Shown here one piece after another: positions 43,501 through 55,500 of a DNA stretch of 64,000 nucleotides. Location: assembly GCA_902475535.1 (NCBI GenBank), contig CABRZR010000001.1, positions 1-64,000 of the forward strand, read 5' to 3'. Numbering within the stretch: the stretch's first letter is position 1; each line of letters starts with the position of its first letter. The notes below the pieces were generated by a model. The model did not search any database and had not been told where the DNA came from. It saw nothing but the letters and a program-made list of their open reading frames with translations. The position numbers and the translations under genes were made by a program. This DNA comes from QAMH01 sp900556425. Lineage in GTDB: Bacteria; Actinomycetota; Coriobacteriia; Coriobacteriales; QAMH01.

Positions 43501-46500
43501 CGTCTTGATGTGGTAGAGCGAGCGGCAGCCGGCGAGCATGTCGGTCACGTTCTTGCCAACCATCTGCCACGTGGAAAGGTCGAGGTCCTTCAGGGATGTG
43601 CAGTTACGGAACATCTCGGCAAAGGTGGTGACGGAGCTCGTGTCCCACTTCCCTATCGGCATCTGGTCAACGATGCTCGATGCACCCTTGAACATGGCCG
43701 AAAGGTCGGTGACCTTGGAGACGTCCCAGTCAGCCAGCGGCGTGAGATCGGTGATGGAGGCGCAGCCCTCGAACATGGAGGCCATGGTCGTTGCCTGGGA
43801 AACGTTCCAGGCGGCAAGACGGTCCAGGCTCTCCTGATTGAGGGCGGCATTGCCCGAGAACATGCCCGAGAAATCCGTGACCTTATCGGTATGCCAGCTG
43901 TCGGTACCGACGAGGTTGGCCAGCAATGCGTCGCCCTTGAACATGTCCTTGAGCGACGTGGCGTTGTTGACATCCATGTTGGTAGCGTCGAAGTCGGTGA
44001 GCTTGACGTAGTCAGCAAACCACGCCTCGGGGAAGGTGACGTTGAGGCCACCCAAGCTGGATGCCGTCACCGTGTTGACGGTGGTCAGCTCGGATTTGAC
44101 CGTGGGACGCGCCGCAAGCCAGGGAAGGTCGGCCGCGACGAAGTTCACCGAGTTGGAGCGGTCGGTACCCAAGGTGAGCGTCTCGAAGCTGCCGTTACCG
44201 TCCTCGTCGGTGAGCTTCCACCAGCTCACGTCGTTAGGCTCGAAGCGGCCGCCAAGAACATCGCCATTCCAGATGTACGTGAGCGTATCGTCAAAGACCT
44301 CGTCAGACGCCGAGCGCGGCCAGAGCGGATAGCGCATGCTCAGGCGCTCGGAGCAATCGAACCAGGTTCCATCGGCAAGCTCCCACATGCCCTGGGTGCG
44401 GGCGCGACTTGCAAGCGTATCGTCAAGACCGCTTCCGACGAGCGCGACATCGCCAGCCACGGTGAGCGAGGCAATGGAGCTGCAGCCGGAGAGCATGTTC
44501 TTGAGCGCGTCGGTCGACTGGGCCGAAATCATGTGCCAACCGGAGATGTCGAGAGCGGCGAGGCTCGAGCAGTTCTCGAACATGGAAGCGAAGTTGGTTA
44601 CCTGGACGACACTCCACTTCTGCATGCCACTGATATTCGCGAGGCTGGTGCAGCCCTTGAACATCTTGCTCAGGTCGGTAGCCGAGCCGACGTCCATGCC
44701 ACTGGCCTCGATATCGTGCAGCGCGGTGTAGCCCTCGAACCAGGAGCTGGGATTCTGCACGACCAACGGGCGGTTGACGTCAAAGGTCCAGGTCTTGAGC
44801 GAGGTTATGGTGGTCTTTGCGCGGGCGGCGGAGACCGCGGGGTCGGAATTGTAGACCAGCAGCCAGGGAAGCTCTGCGGCAAGCGTCTCTACGTTGGGGT
44901 TCCTCAGGGACTCGTCGGACTCGTTGATGCCGATGGTCAGGGTCTCGAAGCTGCCGTTGCCGTCCTCGTCGGTGAGCCTCCACCACTTGGGGCCGTCGGG
45001 CGTGAAACGACCACCCCGGACGCTGGAGTTCCAACGGTAGGTGATCTTGTCGGTGAACGAGCTGCGGCGCGGGTAGCGTCCCGCCAGACGATCCGAGCAA
45101 TCGTACCAGGAGCCATCGGGGATCTCCCAGACGCCGTCCCAGCGGGCGCGACCGGCAAGGGTATCGTCCAATCCGCTGCCCATGAGCACCGAATTGCCCG
45201 AAGCGATGATGGTGTTGATGGCCGTGCATCCGGCAATCATGTCCTTCATGCCGAGATACTCGCCGTCGGAAACGGTGGCGAGCTGCATGTTCCATCCGGA
45301 AACGTCAAGCGTGGTGAGAGCCGTGCAACCCTTGAACATCGAGGTGAAGTCGGTGACGTGGCCCGTGTTCCAGCTCGTGAGGGCGCTGTTGTCCTGGAGG
45401 GCGATGCAGTTTTGGAACATACCGGTCATGAACTTCGCGTTCGAGGTATTCCAGGTGCCGATGCGAGCCAGGTTGGAGAGGCTCTTGCAATCCTTGAACA
45501 TGTAGGCGAAGTTCTCGACCTTGGCGGTGTTCCAAGCGGCGGTACCCTGTACCGTGGAGAGCCTAACGTCACCCTCGAAGAAGCCTTCGAAGCTCTTGGT
45601 GTTGGAAGGGTCGAGGCCCGTGCCGTCGAAAGAGGTAACGAGCCAGTAGGCAGGATTCTTGCAAACCATGAAATCATTGATGGTGAGCGTTGCGGTGTTG
45701 CCATCGCTTACCGTATCGATGTAGAGCACGAGATATACCGTACGGGCAGACGGGACGGTAAACTCAACGATCTTCTCCACAGGAGTGCTCGTCGCGCTGA
45801 GCCACGTGTAGGCATTTGGAGAGACGAGGTTTGCCGTGTGGATAGCATGCGCATGCGCAAGATCCAGATTGTTCGTAACTTCGAAGAAGGTGCCATATGT
45901 GGGCATCGTGTAGTTGAAATAGGTGTAGTAGGTGCCTGCATCCAGACTCACCGGCACATACATGAAAGACCATCCGCTGATGCCATGGATAGTAATGGCG
46001 TTGCCGTTCACGCTAAAGCTGCTTGCAGAGCCGCTCCAGCTTCCGAAACCGGGGACGGAAGCATTGCTATGGTCGATTTTGGAACTAGCAAACCAATAGG
46101 AAGCATCCTCGGGGAGCTGCAGCTGGCCGTGGGACGTGATGTTTGTGACAAAGCCCACGGTCTCAATATCGAGCCAGGGCAGTTCATCGTAATGCTCGGT
46201 CACGGCAACCGCGCCGATGCCATCGGTGCCCAGGTCGAGCGTGCGCGTGGCCTTGATGTACTTCCACCAGGCTTGCTCGTTGCTTGGGAAACGCCCACCC
46301 AGGAAGCTGCCATCCCAGGTGTAGATGCGGTCGGCGCCGCGCGTGTTGCCGCCAAACGGATACAGGGCGGTCAAGTGCGCGGAGCGATCGAACCACAGAC
46401 CATCGGCGCGTACCCAGGTGCCATCGTACTTGGTACGGCCTGCAAGCGTGTCGTCGAGACCGGCGCCTTCGAGCACGCTCGTATTGCTGAGCATGAGCTG

Positions 46501-49500
46501 GTTGATGGCGGTGCAGCCAGAGAGCATGCCGGCAGCCGTGGTTGCCTTGGTCATGTCCCATCCGGCAAGGTTGAGCGAGACGAGCGCCGTGTCCCCGGCA
46601 AACACCCTGGAGAAGTCGGTGACGGAGCTCGTGTTCCAATATGCCACCGCATCATTGTTCTTCAGGTTCGTGCAACCTGCGAACATGTTTGCAAGCGTGG
46701 TCGCCGACGAGGTGTTCCACTCATCGACACCCGTAATCGTGGTGAGCGCCCGGTCATTCTGGAACATGCCCGAAAGGTCGGTCGCGCCCGTCACGTTCAT
46801 ATCCGTACCATCGAAGCTCGTAAGGCCCGTATGGTTGGCAAACCAATTGGCGGGGTTTTGCAGAATGGTAGAGCCGTTGGTATTGACGGACAGCACGTTT
46901 GCCAGGCCGGGGATGTCCTTCCAGGGAAGCTGATCGGCAGTCTCGGTAATGGTCTTGTTTGAACCACTGTCAGAGCCAATGGTCAAAAGCTTGCTTGCCT
47001 TGACGTAGGTCCACCAGGTGTTCTGGTTGGCAAAGCGACCACCAAGCGTCGTGCCGTCCCAGGTGTAGACAAGTGCATTTCCGAGGGTGTTTCCGCTCGC
47101 GCCATAGCGGGCCTTCATATCCGTGCAATCGCCAAACCATGTGTAGTTGGGCAGGTACCAGCGGCCATCGGAATCCGTACGGGTGCTGATGGCATCGAGC
47201 CCGGCACCAGCCAGCACGGACTTGGGACCAAGCGTCATCTTGGAAAGCGCGGTGGCACCGGCAAGCATGTTGGCAAGGCTGGGGGCGCCGCTCACGACAT
47301 CCCATCCGGAGAAATCAACGGTTGTGAGATGGTTATCGTTTTGGAACATCGATGCCAGCGTCGTGGCAGAGGCAAAATCCCAGCCCTTGATTGCCGATGC
47401 GTCGACAAGACCCGTTCCCACGACCTGACCCTTGTCGTTAAGGGCCTGGGCGAACATGTACGAGAAATCCTGCACATTTGAGACGTTCCAACGTGCGATG
47501 CCAGCCAAGGAAGCAAGCGAATCGCAATCGTAGAACATCCGCGAAAGCGTTGTCGCGTTTGCGAGGTTCCAGTTGGTGATGCCGACGAGATCGGTCAGCG
47601 CCGTGCAGCCCGCAAACATCTTGGAGAAGTCAGTGGCCAGACCGGGGTTCATGGAACCGCCCTCGAAGCGCTGGATGAAGTTGTAGTTCTCGAACCACGA
47701 GGCGGGATTGAGCGGTGCGGCGTCGTTACGGAACACGACGGCCTTCATGTTGTCATGGAACAGCTTGTATTGATAGAGGCGCCAGGGAAGCTCGGTTGCC
47801 AGCTCGGGAATCGTAAGGTCCGTGGCACCGGCATCGATACCGATGGTGAGCGTGCCCGTGGGCTTGTCGAAGGTCCACCAGGCGCTCGGGTTCTTGATGA
47901 AGTGGCCGCCGGGGCTATCCTCCTGCCAATCATAGGTGAGGGTACCGGCAAGCTGGCTTCCCAAGGTGTAGCGCTCGGCCAGGCGCTGGGTGCCGTCATA
48001 CCACACGCCGCCGCGCAGCTGCCAACGTCCGTCGTAGGCATTGCGGTCGGTAAGGGTGTCATCGAAGCCCGTGTAGGTGGTCGTGCTGCCGTTGGTCACG
48101 GCAAGAACGTTGTGCTCGCCAAAGACAACCGTCACGAGGTTCTTGCAACCCGTGAACATGTTTGCAAGGTTGGTGGCAGCTTCCATGTTCCACGTGGAAA
48201 TATTGAGCGTCTGCATATCCGCGCAATTCTGGAACATACCCGAGAAGTTCTGGACGGTGCTGACGTTCCAAGGCGTGAGCTCGACGTCCGTGAGCTTGGT
48301 GTTGGCGAACATGCCCGAGACGTTGATGGCGCTCGAAGTGTCCCAAACGCGAATGTCATTCAAGGACGTAAGGCCAACGGCACCATTGAACATGTTGGAG
48401 AAGTCAGTGACGTTGCTGACGTTCCAGTTGCGCAGGAACGAAAGCTCGGTTAGCGAAGAGGTGTTCCAGAAAGCACCGGACATGTCCGTGATATTGGTGG
48501 TGTTGAGCCAGTACTCGATGCCGGAAAGCGTCGTGAGCTTGACGTCGCCACGGAAGAGGTCCTTGATGGAGTGCAGCGTATCGCCCCAGGCGTCGATACC
48601 GGCGACCGTCTCGAGCGACGTGCAACCCATGAACAGGCCCTCGATCGAATGGTCGGTCGCCATGGAAAGATCCAGGCCGGCACCGTCAAAGTCGATGAGA
48701 GCGGTGTAGTCCTTGAACCACTTGGAGGGATTGATGAGCTTGATGCCACCAGTGATGACGATGCTCTGGATGTCCTCGCCGGTGAAGATCGAAGCCCACG
48801 GCAGCTCGTCCCACCTGTCCTCAATCTCGTAGTTATAGGAGCCGTCCTCCTCGGCCTCGATATCCGAGGTGCCGATGAGCAGGGTGTGCGAGGTCTTGTC
48901 GTAGCGCCACCAGGCGTTCTCGATGCCAGCGCCGTACTGGAAGCGGCCGCCAGGCATGGTATCCCACGTGTACAGGTAGATTTGCTGATACTTGGGGCCT
49001 TCGGGGGCAAACGGGTAGATGGCCGCAAGGTTGCTGGAACTATCATACCAGCGACCATCCTCACGTAGCCACTTACCATCAGCCACGCCATGATCGGCAA
49101 GGCTGTTGGTGATGCCCGTGCCGGTGAGTGCGGACTTGAGGCCAAGGCGCAGCTTGGCGATGCTCTTGTTGTTGAGGAACATGCCCGTGATCGAAGGCGC
49201 GGTGAGCATGTCCCACCCGGAGACATCGACGGCGAGCAGTGCCGTGTCACCATTGAACATGTTTTCAAGCGTTGCACCTGCAACTACCCAAGTGGCAATA
49301 CCCTCGGCATTCACCAGGTCGAGGCAGGAAGCGAACATCGAGGAGAAGTCCGTGACCTTGGAGACGTTCCAGCAATCGCGCTCCACTCCGTCAATGGTGG
49401 CCGTATGCGGCTTGAGACGGTCGAGGGAAACAATCTTGGTATTGTAGAACATGCGGACCATGCTCGTAGCAGCAGAGGTATCCCAATCCATGACCTGCGT

Positions 49501-52500
49501 GAGATTGGCGAGCGCCTGGTTATGAGCGAAGGCACCCGAGAAGTTTGTCACGGAGGAGGTGTTCCAACCCGAAATGCCGCTGAGAGGCAGTGCGGTGTTG
49601 CCCTCGAAAATCGATGCGATGGACGTGATGGCCGAAACGTCCCAATTTTCAAGACCGGTGAGCGTAGTAAGCTTGGCGCTTGCAGTCGTCTTGAAGAACA
49701 TCTTCTCGAGACTCGTGGCCGTGGACGAGATCCTCAGCTCGCTCGCGTCGATATTGGCAAGCTCGAGGTAGTCGGCAAACCAGCTCGCGGGGTTTTGCAG
49801 GGTGAGGCCATCGCTCGTCGTGACCTGGGTGCATATGGCCCTGATGTCGAGGTTAGGCCAGGTGAGCCAAGGCTGTTGAGCGGCGGTTTCGGTAACGATT
49901 TTGTCCTTGTAGTTGTCGCGCGGGCCATGCAGGTCGAGCACCTTGGTGTCGCGATGGTATTCCCACCACGCCTTGAGGTTGGAGTCGAAGCGACCGCCCA
50001 CCTCGTTGAGCTTCCACTGATAAGTGCCTGCCATCTCTGCAGGGCCGATACCCGGACGCTCTCGATTTGATTTGTTGATCTCATCCCAGCTGCCGATCCA
50101 GTAGGGATCAGGCGCGGAGTTCTTCCAGATGCCGGTCATGGTGAGCACGACGGTGGCGTTCCAACCGGAGCTCGTATAGCTACCATCCGTGTGGAAACGC
50201 ACGTACATGTATTGCGCGGTGGTTGTATAGCTTGGAGCCCCTCCGGTGCTGCCAGACCAACGGTTGAGATAATAATTGCCGTTGGAATCCCATACGGAGA
50301 CCCAGTCATAACCACGCTCGGTATAAATACCGTTATTAAAGGTCACGGAAATGGAGCTCGTCTTGCCGTTGCCATAGGTCCAGGTATGGTCGTAGCCATT
50401 ATAGTAGCCGGGGTTGCCAAACTTCTGGTCGCCTTCGCGTTGCTGGCCGTTCGAAGCGAGCTGGTAGGTCAGGGTGCGGGTGGGTTGGTCGATGCCCTTA
50501 CCATCGTTGCAATAGGCATCGTAGCCAGGGCCAAAGGTGACCTCGTCCAGATACTCGTCACGATAGAACATCTGGACGACGGTATCCGTGGCGTCGATGG
50601 TCCAGTTGCCCATGTCAACCTTGAGCAGCTTGCGCATGCCGCGGAACATGTAGTTGAAGTTGGTGGCAGAGCTCGTGTCCCAACTGCCCGTACCGGTGAC
50701 GTACTGCAGTTGATTGACTCCGTCGAACATGCATTCAAAAGTGGTGACCTTGGAGACATCCCAGTTTGCCATGGAGGGCAGGGTGACAAGCTTGCTGCAG
50801 CCCTGGAACATGCTTGACACGTTCGTGAGAACGGGAGTGTTCCAAGTGGCGGTTCCAGCAATGGTGGTGAGCGCGGTGTTGTTTCGGAATGTCGAGGCGA
50901 AGCTCGTAACATCTTTGGTGTCGAGTCCGGCGCCGTCAAAGTTGGTGAGGCCTGTATGGCCATCAAACCAGCCGCCGAGAGACTTGGGGGCAAGACCGCC
51001 CGTGGTGTGAACCGTCAAGATGGAGGTGGTGTAGTTGGCAACGACCCTCCTCCAGGGCAAGTTTGCTGCAGTCGAGTCCGTCTCGTCGATGGACTTATCT
51101 GCATCCGCGCCGCCGTCTGCTCCCATGTGCAGTGCCTTCGTGGCCTTGACGTAATACCACCAGGCATTTTGGTTGCTCATGAAACGGCCGCCCAGGCGCG
51201 TGTCATCCCAAATATACGTGATCGTGCCCGCTGGTGGTGCGCGGCCTTGGTCATTTCCGGAATAGCGATCCGCGAGTCGCGAGGTGCAATCGAACCAGAT
51301 CTCGTCGCCCTCGTCATTGGTGTAGAGCCACATGCCAGTCGTGGCCTCGAGGCCCGGCAGGCTGTTGGAAAGGCCGGAATCACCCAGGCGCACACCCTGG
51401 CCCAGGATGAGCTTGCGCAGGCCCTTGCAGTTTTGCAGCAGGTTGGCATGGGTGCCGTTTTCCATCACCCAGCTGTGGATGTCGAGCTCGGTGATCTTGG
51501 CAAGGCCGGCAAAGGCATTGTCGAAGCTGGTCACGTTGATGGTGTTCCACTCCCCCATGCCAGTGACGCTCGTCATGTTGATTGCGCCGTTATAGAGGTT
51601 GCGCAGCGAGATGAGCTTCTCGGTCGTGGCAGAGTCGGTGGGCCAGGTGACCGAGACAAGGGCGGTGCAGCCGTCGAAGGTGCTTTCCATGGACGTGACC
51701 AGCGAAAGGTCCAGACCACGGCCATCGAATTTGGTGAGCTGCGTGTAGCCTTTGAACCAGCTCTCCAGTGTGTGCGGCGAGATGGTGCCGAGCTCCGGCG
51801 AGGAGACAAAGGAGGTCACGCGCGTATCAGGATCGTTGTTCGGGTCTTCGATGAGCGAGCGCCAGGGCATGGTCACGGAACCATCGGCAGCCTCGAACTC
51901 GGTGACCTCGACGGAAAGCGTGGGGTCATCAACGCCAACGGAAAGCTGGCCCTTGTTGTACTCCCACCAGACGTTCGTGTTCTCGAAACGGCCGCGCATG
52001 TAGCCTTCGAGGAACTTGTAGGTGACGGTGTAGTAGTTGTTGTGGGTCTCGGGATAACGTGCTGCGAGGTCTCCCGTGTTACCGATGAGTGAATCGGCGA
52101 GGTTCTCGTACTCGTGCTCCTCGTCAACGAGCTCGGCCCAGGTGCCGTTCTTGGGAAGGTGATCGGCGAGGGTGTTGTCGAAGCCCGAGTCCTTGGCCGG
52201 GCCATTGAGCACGACGCCGTTGGAAACCTTGAGGTAGATGAGGTCTCGAAGGTTCTTGAACATGTCGGTAAAGATCGCATCGGACGGCATGTACCAGTGC
52301 GAATCGTCAACCGCGAGGTGCAGGCGGGAGAGCCTGACGTCGTTTGCGAACATGCCCTCGAAGGTGCGAGCCGCATTGACCGTCCACCCGGCAATTGCCG
52401 TAAGGGTGGTGAGGGAGCGGAGCTCGGAGAAGGAATAGGCGAAGTCCGTGACCCTGCTCACGCCCCAGTCGGTGATGTTGTTGATGGTCGTGAGGTTAAC

Positions 52501-55500
52501 GTCGTTGTAGAAGAGCTTGTGCAAGCTCGTGCAATAGGCGGGGTTGAGGCCCGTGCCATCAAAGGTCTTGAGGTTTGAGAGCTCCGCAAACCATCCGGTC
52601 ATGTTGAGCGGAGCAATGCTGTTTTGGGTGGCGACGGAGGTGATCTTGGTCTTGCCGTTGATGGGCGCGAGCCATGGCAAGGTCAAACTGCTCGTCGGGG
52701 CAAGGGTGCCATCTGCCAGCGTGTACTGCATCGTGCCATCATATTCGGAGACGGTCTTATCGGGAGCGTTTTGCTCGACGCCAATGGTAAGCACGCCGTT
52801 GACGAAGGTCCACCAGGCGTAGAGGTTGCTCGGGAAGCGCCCACGTACCCCAGAGGCCCACGTATAGGTGTGGGTGGTAGAGATGATCTGTGTCAGAGTC
52901 TTGGTCACACCCGACTCGGCGCCAAAGTTGAAGGTTGCGCTCTTATCAGCGCCATAGCGGGCGATGAGCTGCTGGGTGCAATCAAACCAGGGGGTATCGG
53001 CGCTGTTGGAATCCATGGTCCAGTGGCCGGCAGTGGTCACGCGAGAAGAAAGCGGAGTGACACCGTCAGCTCCGTTGCCAAAGCCCGTCCCCTCGAGCAC
53101 GGCAACCCTGTCGAGGGTAATCGAGCTGATGGAGGGCAGATTGGCGAGCATGAGGTCGTGAGGCGTGGAGGCGGTCCAGTTCCAGCCGGTGAGGTTGAGC
53201 GTGGCAAGGGCCGTGTCCCCGGCAAAGGTGCTGGAAAGCGTGCCGGTGGGTGACAGCAGAACTTGCGAGATGTCCATGCCGGAAGCATTGATGTTGGTGA
53301 CATCGGTATAACCGGCAAACCAGAACGCAAGATTCATGGGCGCGAGCCTGCCGTTAATGATGATGGAGGTGACGTAGCGGCCGGTCCACGTGTTATTGCT
53401 GCCGGTGGTATGAGCGCGAATGATACCCGCCTTGTGCCAGGGCAGCACGCGCGAAGTGGCCGAAGTCTCGAACTCCGTCACGATCTTGTTGCTGCCGCTA
53501 TCGGTGCCAAGCGTGAGGGTGTGGCTGTTTGCATCGTAACTCCACCAGGCATTGTCGTTGCTGGGGAAGCGGCCGCGCAGGGCGCTCGACCAGGTATAGG
53601 TGATGTCATCGGTTATCGCGTTGCCGACGCCATCCTTGGCAGCGGGATAGCGGCGGGCGACGTCACCCGTGGAACCGAACCAGGGGGAGCCGGCGGAAGT
53701 GTAGGCCCAAGAGCCGTTGGTCGGCAGGTGGGCAGCGAGCGTATCGTCAAAGCCAGTGCCTTCGAAGATGATCTGCGGGCCAACCGTAATCGACGTAAGC
53801 GCGTTGAGGCCAACGAGCATTTCGGTGCGCGTGGCCGTGTCCTTCATGTTCCAACCGGAGATATCAAGCGAGGTAAGGGCGCTGTTGTTCTTGAACGCCG
53901 TGTCGTACTTGGTGATGTTGGTGGTATCCCACTCATCGATGCCCGTAATGGTCCTGAGTTTGGCATCGCCTTCGAAGAGTCCTTCGATGCTTATAGTATT
54001 AGTGGTGATGAAGCCAACGCCGTTGAAATCCACGAGATTGGGGTAGTTGGCAAACCAGAAATTAAGGTTGGCCGGCGCGACCCTCTTATCGGTGCTGGTC
54101 ACGACGCGCGTAACCACGTCTTTGGAACCAATGGCCGCAAGCCAGGGCAACACCTTGGAAGCAGCACCGGTCTCGGTCTCGGTGACGACGAGATTGCCGG
54201 CCTGGTTGTCCGATCCGATGGTGAGCACGCCATCCGCAAAGGTCCACCACGTGTTGTCGTTGTCGAAACGACCTGCCATGACACCCGCTTTCCAGATGTA
54301 GGCCATCTTTCCAGCGGCAGCGCCCTCGGCGTTCTTTCCGGCGGGATAGCGCTTTGCGAAGTTCGAGGTCGAGCCGAACCAGGTCGAGCTGCTGGCACCG
54401 TTAGGAGTTCCTTCCCAAGATCCCTGGGTAACCTTAAGACCCTGCAGGTCGCTGTTGAAACTCGTCCCCTCGAGGATGACTCCTGCACCCACCGTAAAGA
54501 CACCTTGTCCAAAAGCGGCAACGGTGCCGAGCTTGCCGCAAGAAGCGAACATGTCGGTTCTGGTGGAAGACGCATCCATGGACCAGCCGGAGATATCGAG
54601 CGTCACCAGGTTGGCGCACCCGGCAAACATGTTGGCGAAATCGGTGACTCCCGTGACGTTCCAGGAGGCGCCGTCGACGAACATGAGCAGGGAGCTTGCG
54701 TTCCTGAACATCCCATTAGTATTAGTGAGCGCCGCGGTGTTCCATCCGGAAACACCGGAAAGCTGCGTAAGGCTGGCAGCGCCTTCGAACATGGAGACGA
54801 AGTTCTCGATATGGGAGACGTCCCAATTCTCGAGACCCGTCACCGTGCTGAGACGCTCGGTGCTGTAGAAGAGCTGGTACAGCGAAGTGTTGCCGGCAAG
54901 ATCAAGACCGGCACCATCGAAGCTCGTCAGGCGATGGTAGTTCTTGAACCAGGCCGCGAAGTCGACGGGGTTGAAGTTCTTGCCGGGGTTACCATCAGCC
55001 TCGACGGTGACCATGTTGATGAGAACGGCGTAGTTCTCGCCAATGGCCTTGAGCCAGGGAACGCTTGCCGCGTTCTCGGTCACGCTGCGATTGATGACCG
55101 CCGAGTTGGGATTGGGGCCCGTCCCCCTGTACTCGTCGGTACCCAAGGTGAGTGCTCCGGCGGTGCGGTCGAACTTCCACCAGGCGTTGTCGTTACTGTC
55201 GAAGCGACCGCGCAGGTTGTTGCTCGACCAGGTGTAGGTCATTGCGCCGGGAACGATGGAGTTACCAGCGTAGCGGTTCTTGAGGTTTTCGGTCGTGCCA
55301 AACCAAATGCCATCGGAGCAATCCCAGCTACCGGCAGAGGCGATGCGGGTCTTCATGAGCTCGGCATCGTCAAGACCGGTACCCTCGAGAATCACGGTCT
55401 GGCAGATCTTGAAGGTCGCGATAGCTTCGAGGTAGGCAAACATATTAGTGCGAACCGCGCTCTGCGGCATGTTCCATCCGGAGATGTCGAGAGTAACGAC

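Noticed and set aside
41926..46962. Plus-strand ORF of 1,678 codons, and similar ones at 13981-18615, 18667-21201, 37489-41382 and 53263-56742
   Set aside because: All lie in the same codon register opposite the giant gene and have the same explanation; no ribosome-binding sites or recognisable domains.
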